From assembly GCF_002148795.1 (NCBI RefSeq), contig NZ_MPOB01000010.1:1-64000 (forward strand): a stretch of DNA of 64,000 bases, written 5' to 3'. Of the stretch, positions 14,908 to 23,254 are shown piece after piece; position 1 is the stretch's first letter; the number at the start of each line of letters is the position of its first letter. A program made the translations under genes and the position numbers. This DNA is from Oceanibaculum nanhaiense. Its GTDB lineage: Bacteria > Pseudomonadota > Alphaproteobacteria > Oceanibaculales > Oceanibaculaceae. The notes under the pieces are model-generated. The model saw only the letters and a program-made list of their open reading frames with translations. It searched no databases and was not told the DNA's origin.

Positions 14908-15947
14908 CCTGTTACCTCCAACGCAATCCGCGTAAGAAGGTAGAACCCGATCGACACGGCAGCGGCCCCCGGCATGGTGATGAGCCATGTGCCAGCGATA
15001 TGCCGGGCTGTGTTCCAGCGCACTGCCTTTGGCCGTTCGGAGGCGCCGATGCCCATGATGGCGGTGCTGACTACCTGGGTGGTCGACACCGGCCCCCCGA
15101 TCGCGGAGGCGGCCAGAATCACGCCGGCTGACGTCAGTTGGGCATCCAAAGCGTGGATGGGCCGAACCTTGTAGATGCCAAAGCCGAGCGTCCGCACGAT
15201 CCGCCAGCCGCCCGCCAGCGTGCCCAGAGTGATCGCCGACGCACTTGCGAGGATGACCCACAAAGGCACATAGAATTCGGCACTGACCCCGCCGAGCACC
15301 AGCAGCATGGCGATGATGCCCATACCTTTCTGCGCGTCATTGGTGCCGTGGGAGAAGGCGAGTGCTGCGGTCGCCAGCCATTGGAACCAGCGAAGATACC
15401 GGTTGGCGGTGGGACGCGCACCGCGTAAAGCAAAGCTCATGATCCGATGGGTCACCCAGCCGAAGAGAAATCCAAGAACAGGCGAGATGAGGAGCGCGCC
15501 CAGAACCTTGGTGACGCCCGTCAGCTGGCCGGTCGCCGCAGCTGCGAAACCCCAGACAACATGGCTTGGCCCGGCGGCAACAACAACGGCGCCGACGAGG
15601 CCGCCGACGAGCGCCTGGGATGATGAGGCCGGCAGGCCGAACCACCAGGTAATCAGGTTCCATGAAATAGCGCCGGCAAGCCCGGCAAGGATGACCGTCA
15701 GCGAGGCGACAGACTCGAGATTGGTCACGTCGACGAAATTCCCGATCGTGTTGGCGACCGCCGTGCCGCCGAGGATGGGTCCGAGAAAGGTGAAGAACGA
15801 GACGAGGATGGCCGCCTGGATCGGCGTCGTGGCTCGCGACGCCACGATTGTCGCCAGCATGTTAGCGGCGTCCTGCAAGCCGTTGGTGTAGTCATAGACA
15901 AGGACGATGAGCACGCCGGCGATCATCAGGGCCACTGCGCCGGTCAT
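14904..15947 (-). CDS. pit: Low-affinity inorganic phosphate transporter, Pit family
   Basis: The 347-residue polytopic membrane protein has the two inverted PHO4 signatures of the family. The first is YDYTNGLQDAANMLATIVASRA near the N-terminus, and the second is FSHGTNDAQKGMGIIAMLL around residue 200. FGLPASSSQALVGGLVGA and GPVSTTQVVS are the usual Ser/Thr-rich turns. Pit proteins import neutral metal-phosphate with protons, so phosphate and divalent metals enter together. The partner DUF47 gene and ppk2 are in the same run. The length is slightly short of the 400-500 residues of many Pit proteins but both repeats are complete. Confidence 0.9.
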   Translation of the reverse strand: MTGAVALMIAGVLIVLVYDYTNGLQDAANMLATIVASRATTPIQAAILVSFFTFLGPILGGTAVANTIGNFVDVTNLESVASLTVILAGLAGAISWNLITWWFGLPASSSQALVGGLVGAVVVAAGPSHVVWGFAAAATGQLTGVTKVLGALLISPVLGFLFGWVTHRIMSFALRGARPTANRYLRWFQWLATAALAFSHGTNDAQKGMGIIAMLLVLGGVSAEFYVPLWVILASASAITLGTLAGGWRIVRTLGFGIYKVRPIHALDAQLTSAGVILAASAIGGPVSTTQVVSTAIMGIGASERPKAVRWNTARHIAGTWLITMPGAAAVSIGFYLLTRIALEVTG

Positions 15948-16010
15948 CGGACGGCCAGCGGTTTCGATTGGGCCGAACGTGCTGTGCCTAGACCTGTCAT
16001 TTCCAGGGTC

Positions 16011-17567
16011 TCATGCGCCACGCCAGAACGGCTTGGCGCGCAGGAACGCGGCCATGTCTTTGACGAGGCGATCTTTGGCCGCGATCGCAGCATGGCGATG
16101 CCAACCGACGGTCAGGCCACCGGCATGAGCCCAGACCGGGGCCGCTTGATCTCTGCCGGTGAGGGCCAGTTCGCGGAGGAGCGTGTCCGCAGCGGCCACA
16201 TCGTTCAGATACCCAAGCCCATCCTGAAGGCCAGCGAGATGCTTGCGGTAGGCTTTCGCCTGCTTTTTTGGGTAGAGACTCTCGAAGAAGTCCACCGCAT
16301 AGCGCAATCTTTTTACGGCGAGGCGCAACTCATGAAGCGCGGTCTCGGATAGATTTGCGATATCTCGTCCTTGTCTTCGGACGTTCCGGTCCCGCTTCTG
16401 CAGCAGCTTCACGCAATGGTCGCCGATCGGATCGAGAAGGCGTGTCGTCCGTTCCGTGACCGGCTGATCGCGCCAAGCCTGGCTTGACAGCCAGGCGCTG
16501 AGGCGCAACAGGAACTCCGTGTACCTCTCCGTCCCTAAGGCCTCGCGAGCGCGCCGGCGGCTCTGCTGTCTTGCCTGCTCCACCGCCGCCATTAGGGCGT
16601 CGAAGCCTTGATCCCCGCCATAGAGCTGCGCCACGGGTGCTAGGAACTCATCAGCAAAGACATCCCATGCGCGCGCCGCCGACAGCTCAGTCATCAACCA
16701 TTTCGCTTCGGCCGCGATCCAGCCATACTGATCCTTGGGAAGGGTGGATTTGAAAAGTCTCAAGGAAGCGCGCAGCCGCCTCAGGGCGATACGCATCTGA
16801 CGAACACCTTCGGGGTCATCCGTTGCCAGAGTGACAGTTTCGTTCATTTGCAGATGATCAAGGCTGTGCTGAACAAGTTCGGTCAGAACTTGTTCGACGG
16901 TGTCGTCTTTCGTGAGGCTGAGCTTCACATATTTCTGTGGTTTGAGTTCGTCCTGCGTCAGAAGTGCGTAACCGCGCGAGGCCTTGCTCATGGCGGCAAG
17001 CCGGAACGGAACTGCCTGGCGAATCTCGGATGCCAGTTCAAATAGCCGTTCGGGGGCGCCGCTGTGCAGTTCCAGTTCGAATTCGCATATTGGTTCGGAG
17101 ACGTCACCGGCGATGATCTCACCAATGTCGAGGTCGAGCGATGCCGTACTGCCGTCCTCGAATTTAAGGGATCGCGAGTTGCGTTGAAAGTCCGTGCGAA
17201 ACACGGGTTGCAGGCGCGCCGTGCCGGCGCGCCGTATTAGCCGGCGAAGTTTTTTGTCTTCGATGACGGAGACTGCGGGGTCCTGGCTCGGGACCGGCCC
17301 TTCCCATTCCATCCGCACCGGAATGCCGCCCAGTCGTTTGTGGGTCTGTTTTACGCACTGCACGTAGGCGCGGCCGATCTTCCGCACACGAAGGGAGAGG
17401 CCTTGCTGACGCAGGTCATAATCCGGCGTGTCGTAATAGACCGTCACAAGCTTCCTCGACCGCGCCCGTCCGACGGCTCGCTTCCTGATGGCCGCAAGAT
17501 CTTTGACCTTGTCGAGTTGCTCCGGGCGAATTGTCGCCTTCAGTTCTATCTCGCGGTTTGCCGACAT
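16011..17567 (-). CDS. CYTH-CHAD domain protein (polyphosphate-associated)
   Basis: The 518-residue cytosolic protein has an N-terminal CYTH (triphosphate tunnel) domain at about 4-205. It begins with the ExExK motif (EIELK at residues 6-10) and carries paired basic/acidic strands (SLRVRKIGRAYVQCVKQ, ASLDLDIGEI, CEFELELHSG). A C-terminal CHAD domain spans about 225-510, with repeated His/Arg helices (VRQMRIALRRLRASLRLF, ALHELRLAVKRLRYAVDFFE, HRHAAIAAKDRLVKDMAAFL). CHAD domains bind polyphosphate, and CYTH domains hydrolyse triphosphate or short polyphosphates. Pit lies 63 bp downstream, and an ECF-type promoter at 17924-17952 is upstream on the same strand. Confidence 0.9.
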   Translation of the reverse strand: MSANREIELKATIRPEQLDKVKDLAAIRKRAVGRARSRKLVTVYYDTPDYDLRQQGLSLRVRKIGRAYVQCVKQTHKRLGGIPVRMEWEGPVPSQDPAVSVIEDKKLRRLIRRAGTARLQPVFRTDFQRNSRSLKFEDGSTASLDLDIGEIIAGDVSEPICEFELELHSGAPERLFELASEIRQAVPFRLAAMSKASRGYALLTQDELKPQKYVKLSLTKDDTVEQVLTELVQHSLDHLQMNETVTLATDDPEGVRQMRIALRRLRASLRLFKSTLPKDQYGWIAAEAKWLMTELSAARAWDVFADEFLAPVAQLYGGDQGFDALMAAVEQARQQSRRRAREALGTERYTEFLLRLSAWLSSQAWRDQPVTERTTRLLDPIGDHCVKLLQKRDRNVRRQGRDIANLSETALHELRLAVKRLRYAVDFFESLYPKKQAKAYRKHLAGLQDGLGYLNDVAAADTLLRELALTGRDQAAPVWAHAGGLTVGWHRHAAIAAKDRLVKDMAAFLRAKPFWRGA

Positions 17568-17609
17568 GGTGCGTTTAAGCCTCTCACCTTGATCATGGGG
17601 AGCCTGTCA

Positions 17610-17819
17610 TTATTCTGCGGCAGTCAAGGTTGAATCTTCTTGGCCGTGGCGCAAACCGGTCTGCGCGCGGTCTACCAGTGCAAGTGTTCTCCGGAGCCTG
17701 ACAGCTTCTGCGCCACGCCCTTGTCCGCGCCGTTCGAGCTTCTTCAGTTTTTCTCTGAAAATCGGCGCATACATCGTAATGAGTTGACTGCTTCTGCAGT
17801 CGTGCCGGGTATTGGGCAT
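17610..17819 (-). CDS. Small basic hypothetical protein heading the polyphosphate operon
   Basis: This 69-residue frame starts at ATG 17819, seven to eight bases after GGAG. A shorter form from an internal Met (MYAPIFREKLKKLERRGQGRG) is possible. It is Arg/Lys-rich and probably helical, with no signal peptide and no recognised family. It lies 42 bp ahead of the CYTH-CHAD gene on the same strand and about 105 bp behind the ECF-type promoter at 17924-17952, so it would be the first gene of that transcript. Its basic character would suit binding of an anionic partner such as polyphosphate or nucleic acid, but this is only inference. Confidence 0.5.
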   Translation of the reverse strand: MPNTRHDCRSSQLITMYAPIFREKLKKLERRGQGRGAEAVRLRRTLALVDRAQTGLRHGQEDSTLTAAE

Positions 17820-17923
17820 GTGGCAATCTCCATGTCTTGGTCCGACGTATAGCTTTGCCGGATAATTCGTCGGCAGCAGGATTGCTGGTCCAGTCCGACT
17901 GAAGCTGCTCAGCTTCTGTTAAG

Positions 17924-17952
17924 AAAGACGATGCAGGTGGCGTTTCGTTACA
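17924..17952 (-). promoter_or_regulatory. ECF-type promoter for the polyphosphate operon
   Basis: On the minus strand TGTAACG (17952-17946) and CGTCTTT (17930-17924) keep the common TGTAAC-N16-CGTC spacing. The downstream co-directional genes are the small basic ORF, CYTH-CHAD, pit, MgtC/DUF4010, DUF47 and ppk2. Confidence 0.65.
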
Positions 17953-18056
17953 GTTTTATGACAGCCATTGGCTGACTGGAGTGCCCTTGTGCTGAATGTT
18001 TCTGGTAATACGCGGGCGCTTAGAGTAGTAATCGCGATCAGGCTGGCCGACGATTG

Positions 18057-19289
18057 TTACGCTGCATTGGAGCCCTTTTTATCCTGCGTCTTCGGAGCCG
18101 CTAGGTAGTCTCGCGTGAGAGGCACCGCGTCTTGTCTCTTGGCGATCTGGATCTGGAACACGACGTGCCCGCCGTGCCGGAAGGCAAGCTCGCTCAAGAT
18201 GAGATAGAACCGCCACATTCGGCAGAAGCGCTCGTCATAAATTACGCGAACCTTGTCCAGGTTTGTCTCGAACCGCTTGCGCCAGGCCTTCAGTGTCTCC
18301 GCGTAGTGCAGACGCAAAACCTCGACATCGGTGACATAGAAACCCGCACGTTCGATGACGGCGAGGACTTCCGACAGGGCTGGGCTGTAGCCGCCGGGAA
18401 AGATGTACTTGGCGATCCAGGGATTGGTGGCCCCAGGCCCGTCGGCCCGGCCGATCGTGTGCAGAAGCGCGACGCCGTCAGCCGCAAGGCGATTGTGCAC
18501 CGTCGTGAAGAATTCGCGATAGTGGGGTACGCCGACATGCTCGAACATGCCGACCGATACGATGCGATCGAAAATTTCGTCGACTTCGCGATAGTCTTGC
18601 AGATAGAAGCGGGCGCGATCGTCGAGTCCTTCGGCCTGGGCGCGCTCGTCAGCGATTTTATGCTGCTCCTGCGAGAGCGTGACTCCGGTGACCTGGGCGC
18701 CATGCTCTCGGGCGAGGTAAAGCCCAAGCCCGCCCCATCCGCAGCCGATATCGAGGACACGGTGGCCGGGTTCCAGAAGAAGCTTGGCGGCGATGAGCGC
18801 CTGCTTGTCTCTCTGTGCGGTTTCCAGGCCGTCATCCGGATGCCGGAAATAAGCGCAGGAATACTGACGGTCGGCGTCCAGGAACAGGTCGTAAAGCGCG
18901 CCCGACAGGTCATAGTGATGCGCTACGTTACGTCGCGCCCGCTCGACCGGATTGAACTGCGCCAGCCCGCGACAGAGCCGCCGGAGACGCGCCAGCCAGC
19001 GATAGTGCCATACGTCGGGCTGATGAGCCAGATTGACCACGAGCAGTTCAATGAGACCGTAGATGTCGTCATCCTCGATGGTAAGTGTCCCATCCATATA
19101 GGCTTCGCCCAGCGCGAGATCGGGATTGAGGACAAGTTTCCGAAGCAGGGGCCACGTATGAAACCGGACGGTGACAGGTAAGGATGACGCTTCACCATAT
19201 CGCACCGATCGCCCATCGGGGTATACAGCAACCAAGGCGCCCTGCCGGATCAGACGGGCGAGAAAAAGTGACAGAAATTTAGCCCACAT
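18057..19289 (-). CDS. cfa: Cyclopropane-fatty-acyl-phospholipid synthase family methyltransferase
   Basis: The 410-residue SAM-dependent enzyme should methylenate unsaturated acyl chains of membrane phospholipids. The SAM motif VLDIGCGWGGLGLYLARE lies near residue 170. It is followed by GVTLSQEQHKIADERAQ, the second motif FDRIVSVGMFEHVG (bicarbonate/lipid site region) and FIFPGG-like YIFPGGYSPALSEV, all as in Cfa. The N-terminal domain (FHTWPLLRKLVLNPDLALGEAYMDGTLTIEDDDI) is also typical. CFA formation is a stationary-phase and acid/oxidative stress response. An ECF-type promoter lies at 19421-19449, and the gene diverges from CorE-like sigma copy 2. Some homologues make other lipid methylations. 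Confidence 0.88.
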   Translation of the reverse strand: MWAKFLSLFLARLIRQGALVAVYPDGRSVRYGEASSLPVTVRFHTWPLLRKLVLNPDLALGEAYMDGTLTIEDDDIYGLIELLVVNLAHQPDVWHYRWLARLRRLCRGLAQFNPVERARRNVAHHYDLSGALYDLFLDADRQYSCAYFRHPDDGLETAQRDKQALIAAKLLLEPGHRVLDIGCGWGGLGLYLAREHGAQVTGVTLSQEQHKIADERAQAEGLDDRARFYLQDYREVDEIFDRIVSVGMFEHVGVPHYREFFTTVHNRLAADGVALLHTIGRADGPGATNPWIAKYIFPGGYSPALSEVLAVIERAGFYVTDVEVLRLHYAETLKAWRKRFETNLDKVRVIYDERFCRMWRFYLILSELAFRHGGHVVFQIQIAKRQDAVPLTRDYLAAPKTQDKKGSNAA

Positions 19290-19420
19290 TGTCTTTTCTC
19301 ATCTTTGATACCATTAAGCCTTTACAAGGATTACTTCATCGCATTAATTAATGGGCCTGACCCTGGGGCGTCGACATGAACTCACCGGCGCTGCCCCGCC
19401 CCCCCTGCACGACTATCCTT

Positions 19421-19449
19421 AAGGACGACGGGGCTCTCTGTTCGTTACA
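19421..19449 (-). promoter_or_regulatory. ECF-type promoter for cfa
   Basis: On the minus strand TGTAACG (19449-19443) and CGTCCTT (19427-19421) have TGTAAC-N16-CGTC spacing. Transcription would start near 19414, leaving a leader of about 125 nt before the cfa ATG at 19289. Confidence 0.6.
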
Positions 19450-19564
19450 ATAGGCGGTTAACGGCGAGACAGGCGTCGTTCGCGCAAAGCTCGGTTGGAG
19501 GGCTGCGAAGGGAAAACGTTGAACTGACCATGTATTCGCACGGGAATGGATGTCGGGAGTGAAC

Positions 19565-20179
19565 ATGACTGACGATCAAGACAGCAAATCGCCGGGAGAC
19601 GCCGTTCATGCGGTCATGGTCGAGGTTCACCAGGACATGCTTCGTTTCCTCACGCGCCGGCTCGGCAACGAGGACGAGGCCGCCGATGTCCTGCACGATT
19701 TCTATGTCAAGGTGCTGACGCGGATCGGCGACGTTCGCGAGACGGAAAAGCTTCGCGCCTGGATGCGCCGGGTGCTCGAGACGACCTTGATCGACTATTA
19801 CCGCGCCCAGGGCAAAAGACGCCAATCCGAGAGCGAATTCCAATATCTGGAGTCAGTACGACTCACCGGCAAGGGCAAGGACGACCTCGATCTCATCATC
19901 TGCATGTGCCTTTACAAGCTCCTGCCGACCTTGAAGCCAGAATATGCGGACATCCTGTGGCGCGCCGACTTGATCGGCGAATCGCGCGAAAGCATCGCGG
20001 CAACACTCAATATCTCCGAGAGCAATTTGCGTGTGCGGTTACACCGGGCCCGCCAAGCCCTGCGGCAGCGGCTGGAGGAGGCCTGCCGGACGTGCCCGAT
20101 CCATGGTTATCTGGATTGTGACTGCGATTATGGTTCACATATGCGCACCGGGATCGGGCAAGACGCGCCTAAACTGTAA
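19565..20179 (+). CDS. CorE-like ECF sigma factor with Cys-rich C-terminus (copy 2)
   Basis: This 204-residue sigma factor has region 2 at about 16-85 (LRFLTRRLGNEDEAADVLHDFYVKV, LRAWMRRVLETTLIDYYR) and region 4 at about 117-172 (LLPTLKPEYADILWRADLIG, LNISESNLRVRLHRARQALRQRL). It carries the CorE hallmarks: a linker C113-x-C115 and C-terminal C174-x2-C177-x7-C185-x-C187, with the same spacing as copy 1. His180 and a further His lie beside the cluster. ATG 19565 is preferred over 19550 because GGGAG precedes it. No anti-sigma gene is adjacent. It diverges from cfa, and its end overlaps the -35 element of the phasin-operon promoter. Confidence 0.85.
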   Translation: MTDDQDSKSPGDAVHAVMVEVHQDMLRFLTRRLGNEDEAADVLHDFYVKVLTRIGDVRETEKLRAWMRRVLETTLIDYYRAQGKRRQSESEFQYLESVRLTGKGKDDLDLIICMCLYKLLPTLKPEYADILWRADLIGESRESIAATLNISESNLRVRLHRARQALRQRLEEACRTCPIHGYLDCDCDYGSHMRTGIGQDAPKL

Positions 20180-20203
20180 CGAAGGCTCCTTTGGACCGTC
20201 TAT
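20175..20203 (+). promoter_or_regulatory. ECF-type promoter for the phasin/PHB operon
   Basis: TGTAACG (20175-20181) and CGTCTAT (20197-20203) match the shared TGTAAC-N16-CGTC element. The -35 begins within the last codons of sigma copy 2. A start near 20210 would leave a short leader with AAGGAG before the phasin ATG at 20231. It is the only strong promoter candidate for the following thirteen co-directional genes. Confidence 0.7.
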
Positions 20204-20230
20204 CTGATGACTGTCCAAAAGGAGCTGACC

Positions 20231-20770
20231 ATGCCAGACACATCCAAATCCACCAATCCGGCGGTTCTGCGCTTCCGGGGTCTTGACCTCGAAGCCATGA
20301 CGGCCCTGCAGATGCGCAATATCGACGCCGTCCGGCGCATGGCGAACCTGATGCTCGACAGCACCCAAGAGATTACCGAGCGCCAGGCCGCATTCCTCAA
20401 AGCCGGCGCCGACCAGATGAACGCCACGTTCGAGCGCGGCGAGGGCGCGTCGGATCCCAAGGCCATCTTCGAGCGGCAGACCGAGGCCTATCGCGATCTG
20501 TTCGGCGCGTTCGTCACCCATGTCGGCGAACTTGGCGAGATAACCTCCAAGTGCTGCGCCGGCCTGGCTCATGAGGCGACGGGGAAATTGACTGACCGTC
20601 CCACGCGTGAAAGCCGAACGGAACAGCCGGCGAAGATGGCTGGATGCTGCTGCGGTCCTAGCAAGGATGCGGCCGAGAATGAGGTTGACCTTCCTACGGC
20701 GGAAAACCGCACGGAACCGACAGCAAAACGCGCCGGCGCGGCCTCGAAGACCAGCCCGGCGAAAAAATAG
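20231..20770 (+). CDS. Phasin-like PHB granule protein
   Basis: ATG 20231 is chosen because AAGGAG lies just upstream; the protein is 179 residues. The first 120 residues are amphipathic helix of the phasin type (MTALQMRNIDAVRRMANLMLDSTQEITERQAAFLKAGADQMN, RQTEAYRDLFGAFVTHVGELGEI). The C-terminus is a disordered Ala/Pro/Lys tail (KRAGAASKTSPAKK), as in PHB-granule phasins. An unusual CCCG cluster (MAGCCCGPSKD) and a preceding KCCAG give five Cys, rare in phasins and possibly metal- or redox-sensitive. It leads the operon that contains phaC. Confidence 0.75.
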   Translation: MPDTSKSTNPAVLRFRGLDLEAMTALQMRNIDAVRRMANLMLDSTQEITERQAAFLKAGADQMNATFERGEGASDPKAIFERQTEAYRDLFGAFVTHVGELGEITSKCCAGLAHEATGKLTDRPTRESRTEQPAKMAGCCCGPSKDAAENEVDLPTAENRTEPTAKRAGAASKTSPAKK

Positions 20771-20785
20771 CTGCAGGTGGGGTCC

Positions 20786-21139
20786 ATGAACGCGCTGTTC
20801 TATTTCCTGATCTGGGCGGTGATCATCTTCCTGATGATGCGTTTTGGCTGCGGCGCCCACGTCATGGGACATGGCCACGGCAAGGCCAAACATGGCGGCG
20901 GCGGCCAAGAGGGGCGGGGAGAGGCCGAGGGTATGCGGTGGATCCCGCCGGCCAAGGACGTCGACCCCGTCTGCGGCAAGACCGTCAGTACCAACGGGGC
21001 CAAGCCGAGCGTCTATGAGGGCAGCGTCTACTATTTCTGTTCGCGGGAATGCCGCGAACGCTTCGAGGCCGCGCCCGAACAATATGTCGGCCCCCACGCC
21101 AAGGGGCCGCAGCCCCAACTGGAGAACAGCCATGTCTGA
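20786..21139 (+). CDS. Membrane-anchored YHS-domain protein
   Basis: The start at ATG 20786 (AGGTGGGG upstream) gives 117 residues. One N-terminal helix (LFYFLIWAVIIFLMMRFGCGAHV) is followed by a His/Gly-rich stretch (GHGHGKAKHGGGG). A YHS domain then runs at about 58-95 (VDPVCGKTVSTNGAKPSVYEG, YYFCSRECRERFEAAPEQY), a treble-clef-like metal-binding module found with Cu-ATPases and in heavy-metal tolerance proteins. The stop overlaps the start of the next gene, so the two are coupled. It probably binds or traffics a soft metal at the membrane. Confidence 0.75.
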   Translation: MNALFYFLIWAVIIFLMMRFGCGAHVMGHGHGKAKHGGGGQEGRGEAEGMRWIPPAKDVDPVCGKTVSTNGAKPSVYEGSVYYFCSRECRERFEAAPEQYVGPHAKGPQPQLENSHV

Positions 21140-21470
21140 TGCCACAGCGTCTTCGATGACCACACCTCGGTCCGGAACGCCCCTGCCAACTCAAGCCGCG
21201 CCAAGAGTTCCCATCATTGCATTCGGAATGAGCCTCGGCTTGTTTTTAGCGATCACGTTTGCGCTTTGCGTCGGCTTCGACCTCTTGTTTCCCGGCCAGG
21301 CAATGTACGAGAGCTGGCTCCGTCTGCTGCCCGGCTTCACATGGCTGAGCTGGCCGAGCTTCTTCCTCGGCCTTGCCGAAAGTTTCGCCTATGGCTGGTA
21401 CGTCGCCCTGATCTTCGGGCCCCTCTACAACTTCTTCGCCGCGCGTAGCGGCCGCGCAGGCCGGCCATGA
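21132..21470 (+). CDS. DUF5676-type small membrane protein (copy 1)
   Basis: The 112-residue protein starts at ATG 21132 with GGAG seven bases upstream. A Pro/Ser-rich N-terminus is followed by two helices, FGMSLGLFLAITFALCVGFDLL and SFFLGLAESFAYGWYVALIFGPLYNFF, connected by a loop with WLRLLPGFTWLSW. The paralogue at 27.6 kb has the same layout ([32 protein letters not shown]). This family accompanies copper and YHS genes in many genomes but has no assigned function. It overlaps both neighbours by a few bases. Confidence 0.65.
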   Translation: MSDATASSMTTPRSGTPLPTQAAPRVPIIAFGMSLGLFLAITFALCVGFDLLFPGQAMYESWLRLLPGFTWLSWPSFFLGLAESFAYGWYVALIFGPLYNFFAARSGRAGRP

Positions 21471-23254
21471 CCACGACCGCAAGACAAAAGGCCCCCGCCC
21501 GCAATAAACGACCGGCACCTGCACTCAAGGTCGTGAGCCCCGTGGATGCCAAGCGAGACATGGTCGTGGAAGCGCCGCCGGTGCCCAGACTCCCCGGTCA
21601 AGACTTCCTCGATTATCAAGTCGACTTCTGGCAGCGGTCGGTCCTGTTCTGGGACACCCTTAGGCAGCGGGCCGACAACATGCTCGCGCATGAGCGCGCC
21701 GGCCTGCCGCCGCTCTTGGACTTCAAATACGAGACGATCCTCGACGCGCGTCGCTTCGACCATCCGGCGAACTACGCTTTGTTGCGGATTACGGAGGTGG
21801 GCGAGGACTGCTGGGACGATTGCGTCGATCCGGACAAGCCGCCGGTCATGGTGCTCGATCCGCGCGCCGGGCACGGACCGGGCATCGGTGGCTTCAAGCA
21901 CGACTCCGAAGTCGGCATGGCCCTGCATGAAGGGCACCCGGTCTATTTCGTGATGTTCTTCCCCGACCCCGCGCCGGGTCAGACGCTGGCCGACGTACTG
22001 CATGCGCTCCGGCGTTTCGTCGAAGAGCTTGTCCGGCGCCACCCGGGCAAGCCGCCGGTGCTCTACGGCAACTGCCAGGCGGGCTGGGCCGTGACCCTGC
22101 TGTCGGCCGACTGCGAGGGTCTCGTCGGCCCGGCGGTCCTGAACGGGTCGCCGCTGTCCTATTGGGCGGGTGAGGCCGGGGTCAATCCGATGCGGGTGAG
22201 CGGCGGCCTGCTGGGCGGCGCCTGGCTCGCGCATTTCACCGCGGATCTCGGTGACGGGCGCTTTGATGGCGCCTGGCTCGCCCAGAATTTCGAGAACCTG
22301 AAGCCCGAAAAAGCCATTTGGGAGAAATATGCCGGCCTGTTCAACAAGATCGATACGGAGCGCGACCGCTTCCTCGAATTCGAGCGCTGGTGGAACGGCT
22401 TCTACTTCCTGAGCCGCGAGGAGATCGTCGCGATCGTCGAGAACCTGTTCATCGGCAACAAGCTCGAAAAGGGCCTGATGCGCATTTGCGACGGCTGTAT
22501 CGCCGACCTGCGGCGCATCCGGAACCCGCTGGTCGTCTTCGCCTCCTACGGCGATAACATCACGCCGCCGCATCAGGCCTTGGCGTGGATACCCGCGGTC
22601 TACGAGAACACGGACGATCTCAAAAAGGCCGGCCAGCGCATCGTCTATCTGACCAATCCGCATGTGGGCCATCTCGGCATCTTCGTCTCGGCCAAGGTCG
22701 CTCGCTTTGAGCACCGCGCGATTCTCGAGAGCCTGGAGGAGATCGAGGCCCTGACGCCGGGCCTTTACGAAATGAAGATCGACAATCCGAGCGGCGATCC
22801 CGACTGCCACAAGCCGCAATATTCCGTGAGCTTCGAGGATCGCCAGGTCGAGGATATCGAGTTTCCGCAACAGACCGAGGCGTTCGAGCGGGTGCGCGAA
22901 GCGTCGGAATTCAACGAGTCGTTTTACCGCACCTTCGTCAGCCCCTGGGTTCAGGCGGCGACCAACCCGTGGGTTGCCGAAGGGCTCAAATGGCTGCATC
23001 CCATGCGGACCAGCCGTTACCTGTTTTCCGGCGCCTTCAACCCATGGATGCAGGGTATCGCAACCCTGGCGGATGGTATTGCGAAGACGCGAAGCCCTCT
23101 TCCTGAGGATCACCCGCTCCTGAATAAGGAGCGGGAGCTTATCGCTCATGTCTCCGATGCGATAGAAGACGCTCGAAACGCGCGGGACGGCGCCTACGAG
23201 CAGGCATTCAAACTGCTTTATGGCGACACCCCCGAAGGGACAGCCGGGAAATGA
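21467..23254 (+). CDS. DUF3141 alpha/beta-hydrolase, PHA-synthase-related
   Basis: The 595-residue protein has an alpha/beta-hydrolase core. The nucleophile elbow YGNCQAGWA places Cys203 where PhaC-type PHA synthases have their catalytic Cys, and VFASYGDNITPPHQALAW and TNPHVGHLGIFVS look like the Asp and His segments. The N-terminal part (FLDYQVDFWQRSVLFWDTLRQRADNM) and the extended C-terminus are those of DUF3141 proteins, often annotated as PHA synthetase-like. It lies in one overlapping run with ackA and pta ahead of phaC. It may be an acyltransferase or thioesterase acting on hydroxyacyl-CoA or polymer; synthase activity is unproven. Confidence 0.8.
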   Translation: MTTTARQKAPARNKRPAPALKVVSPVDAKRDMVVEAPPVPRLPGQDFLDYQVDFWQRSVLFWDTLRQRADNMLAHERAGLPPLLDFKYETILDARRFDHPANYALLRITEVGEDCWDDCVDPDKPPVMVLDPRAGHGPGIGGFKHDSEVGMALHEGHPVYFVMFFPDPAPGQTLADVLHALRRFVEELVRRHPGKPPVLYGNCQAGWAVTLLSADCEGLVGPAVLNGSPLSYWAGEAGVNPMRVSGGLLGGAWLAHFTADLGDGRFDGAWLAQNFENLKPEKAIWEKYAGLFNKIDTERDRFLEFERWWNGFYFLSREEIVAIVENLFIGNKLEKGLMRICDGCIADLRRIRNPLVVFASYGDNITPPHQALAWIPAVYENTDDLKKAGQRIVYLTNPHVGHLGIFVSAKVARFEHRAILESLEEIEALTPGLYEMKIDNPSGDPDCHKPQYSVSFEDRQVEDIEFPQQTEAFERVREASEFNESFYRTFVSPWVQAATNPWVAEGLKWLHPMRTSRYLFSGAFNPWMQGIATLADGIAKTRSPLPEDHPLLNKERELIAHVSDAIEDARNARDGAYEQAFKLLYGDTPEGTAGK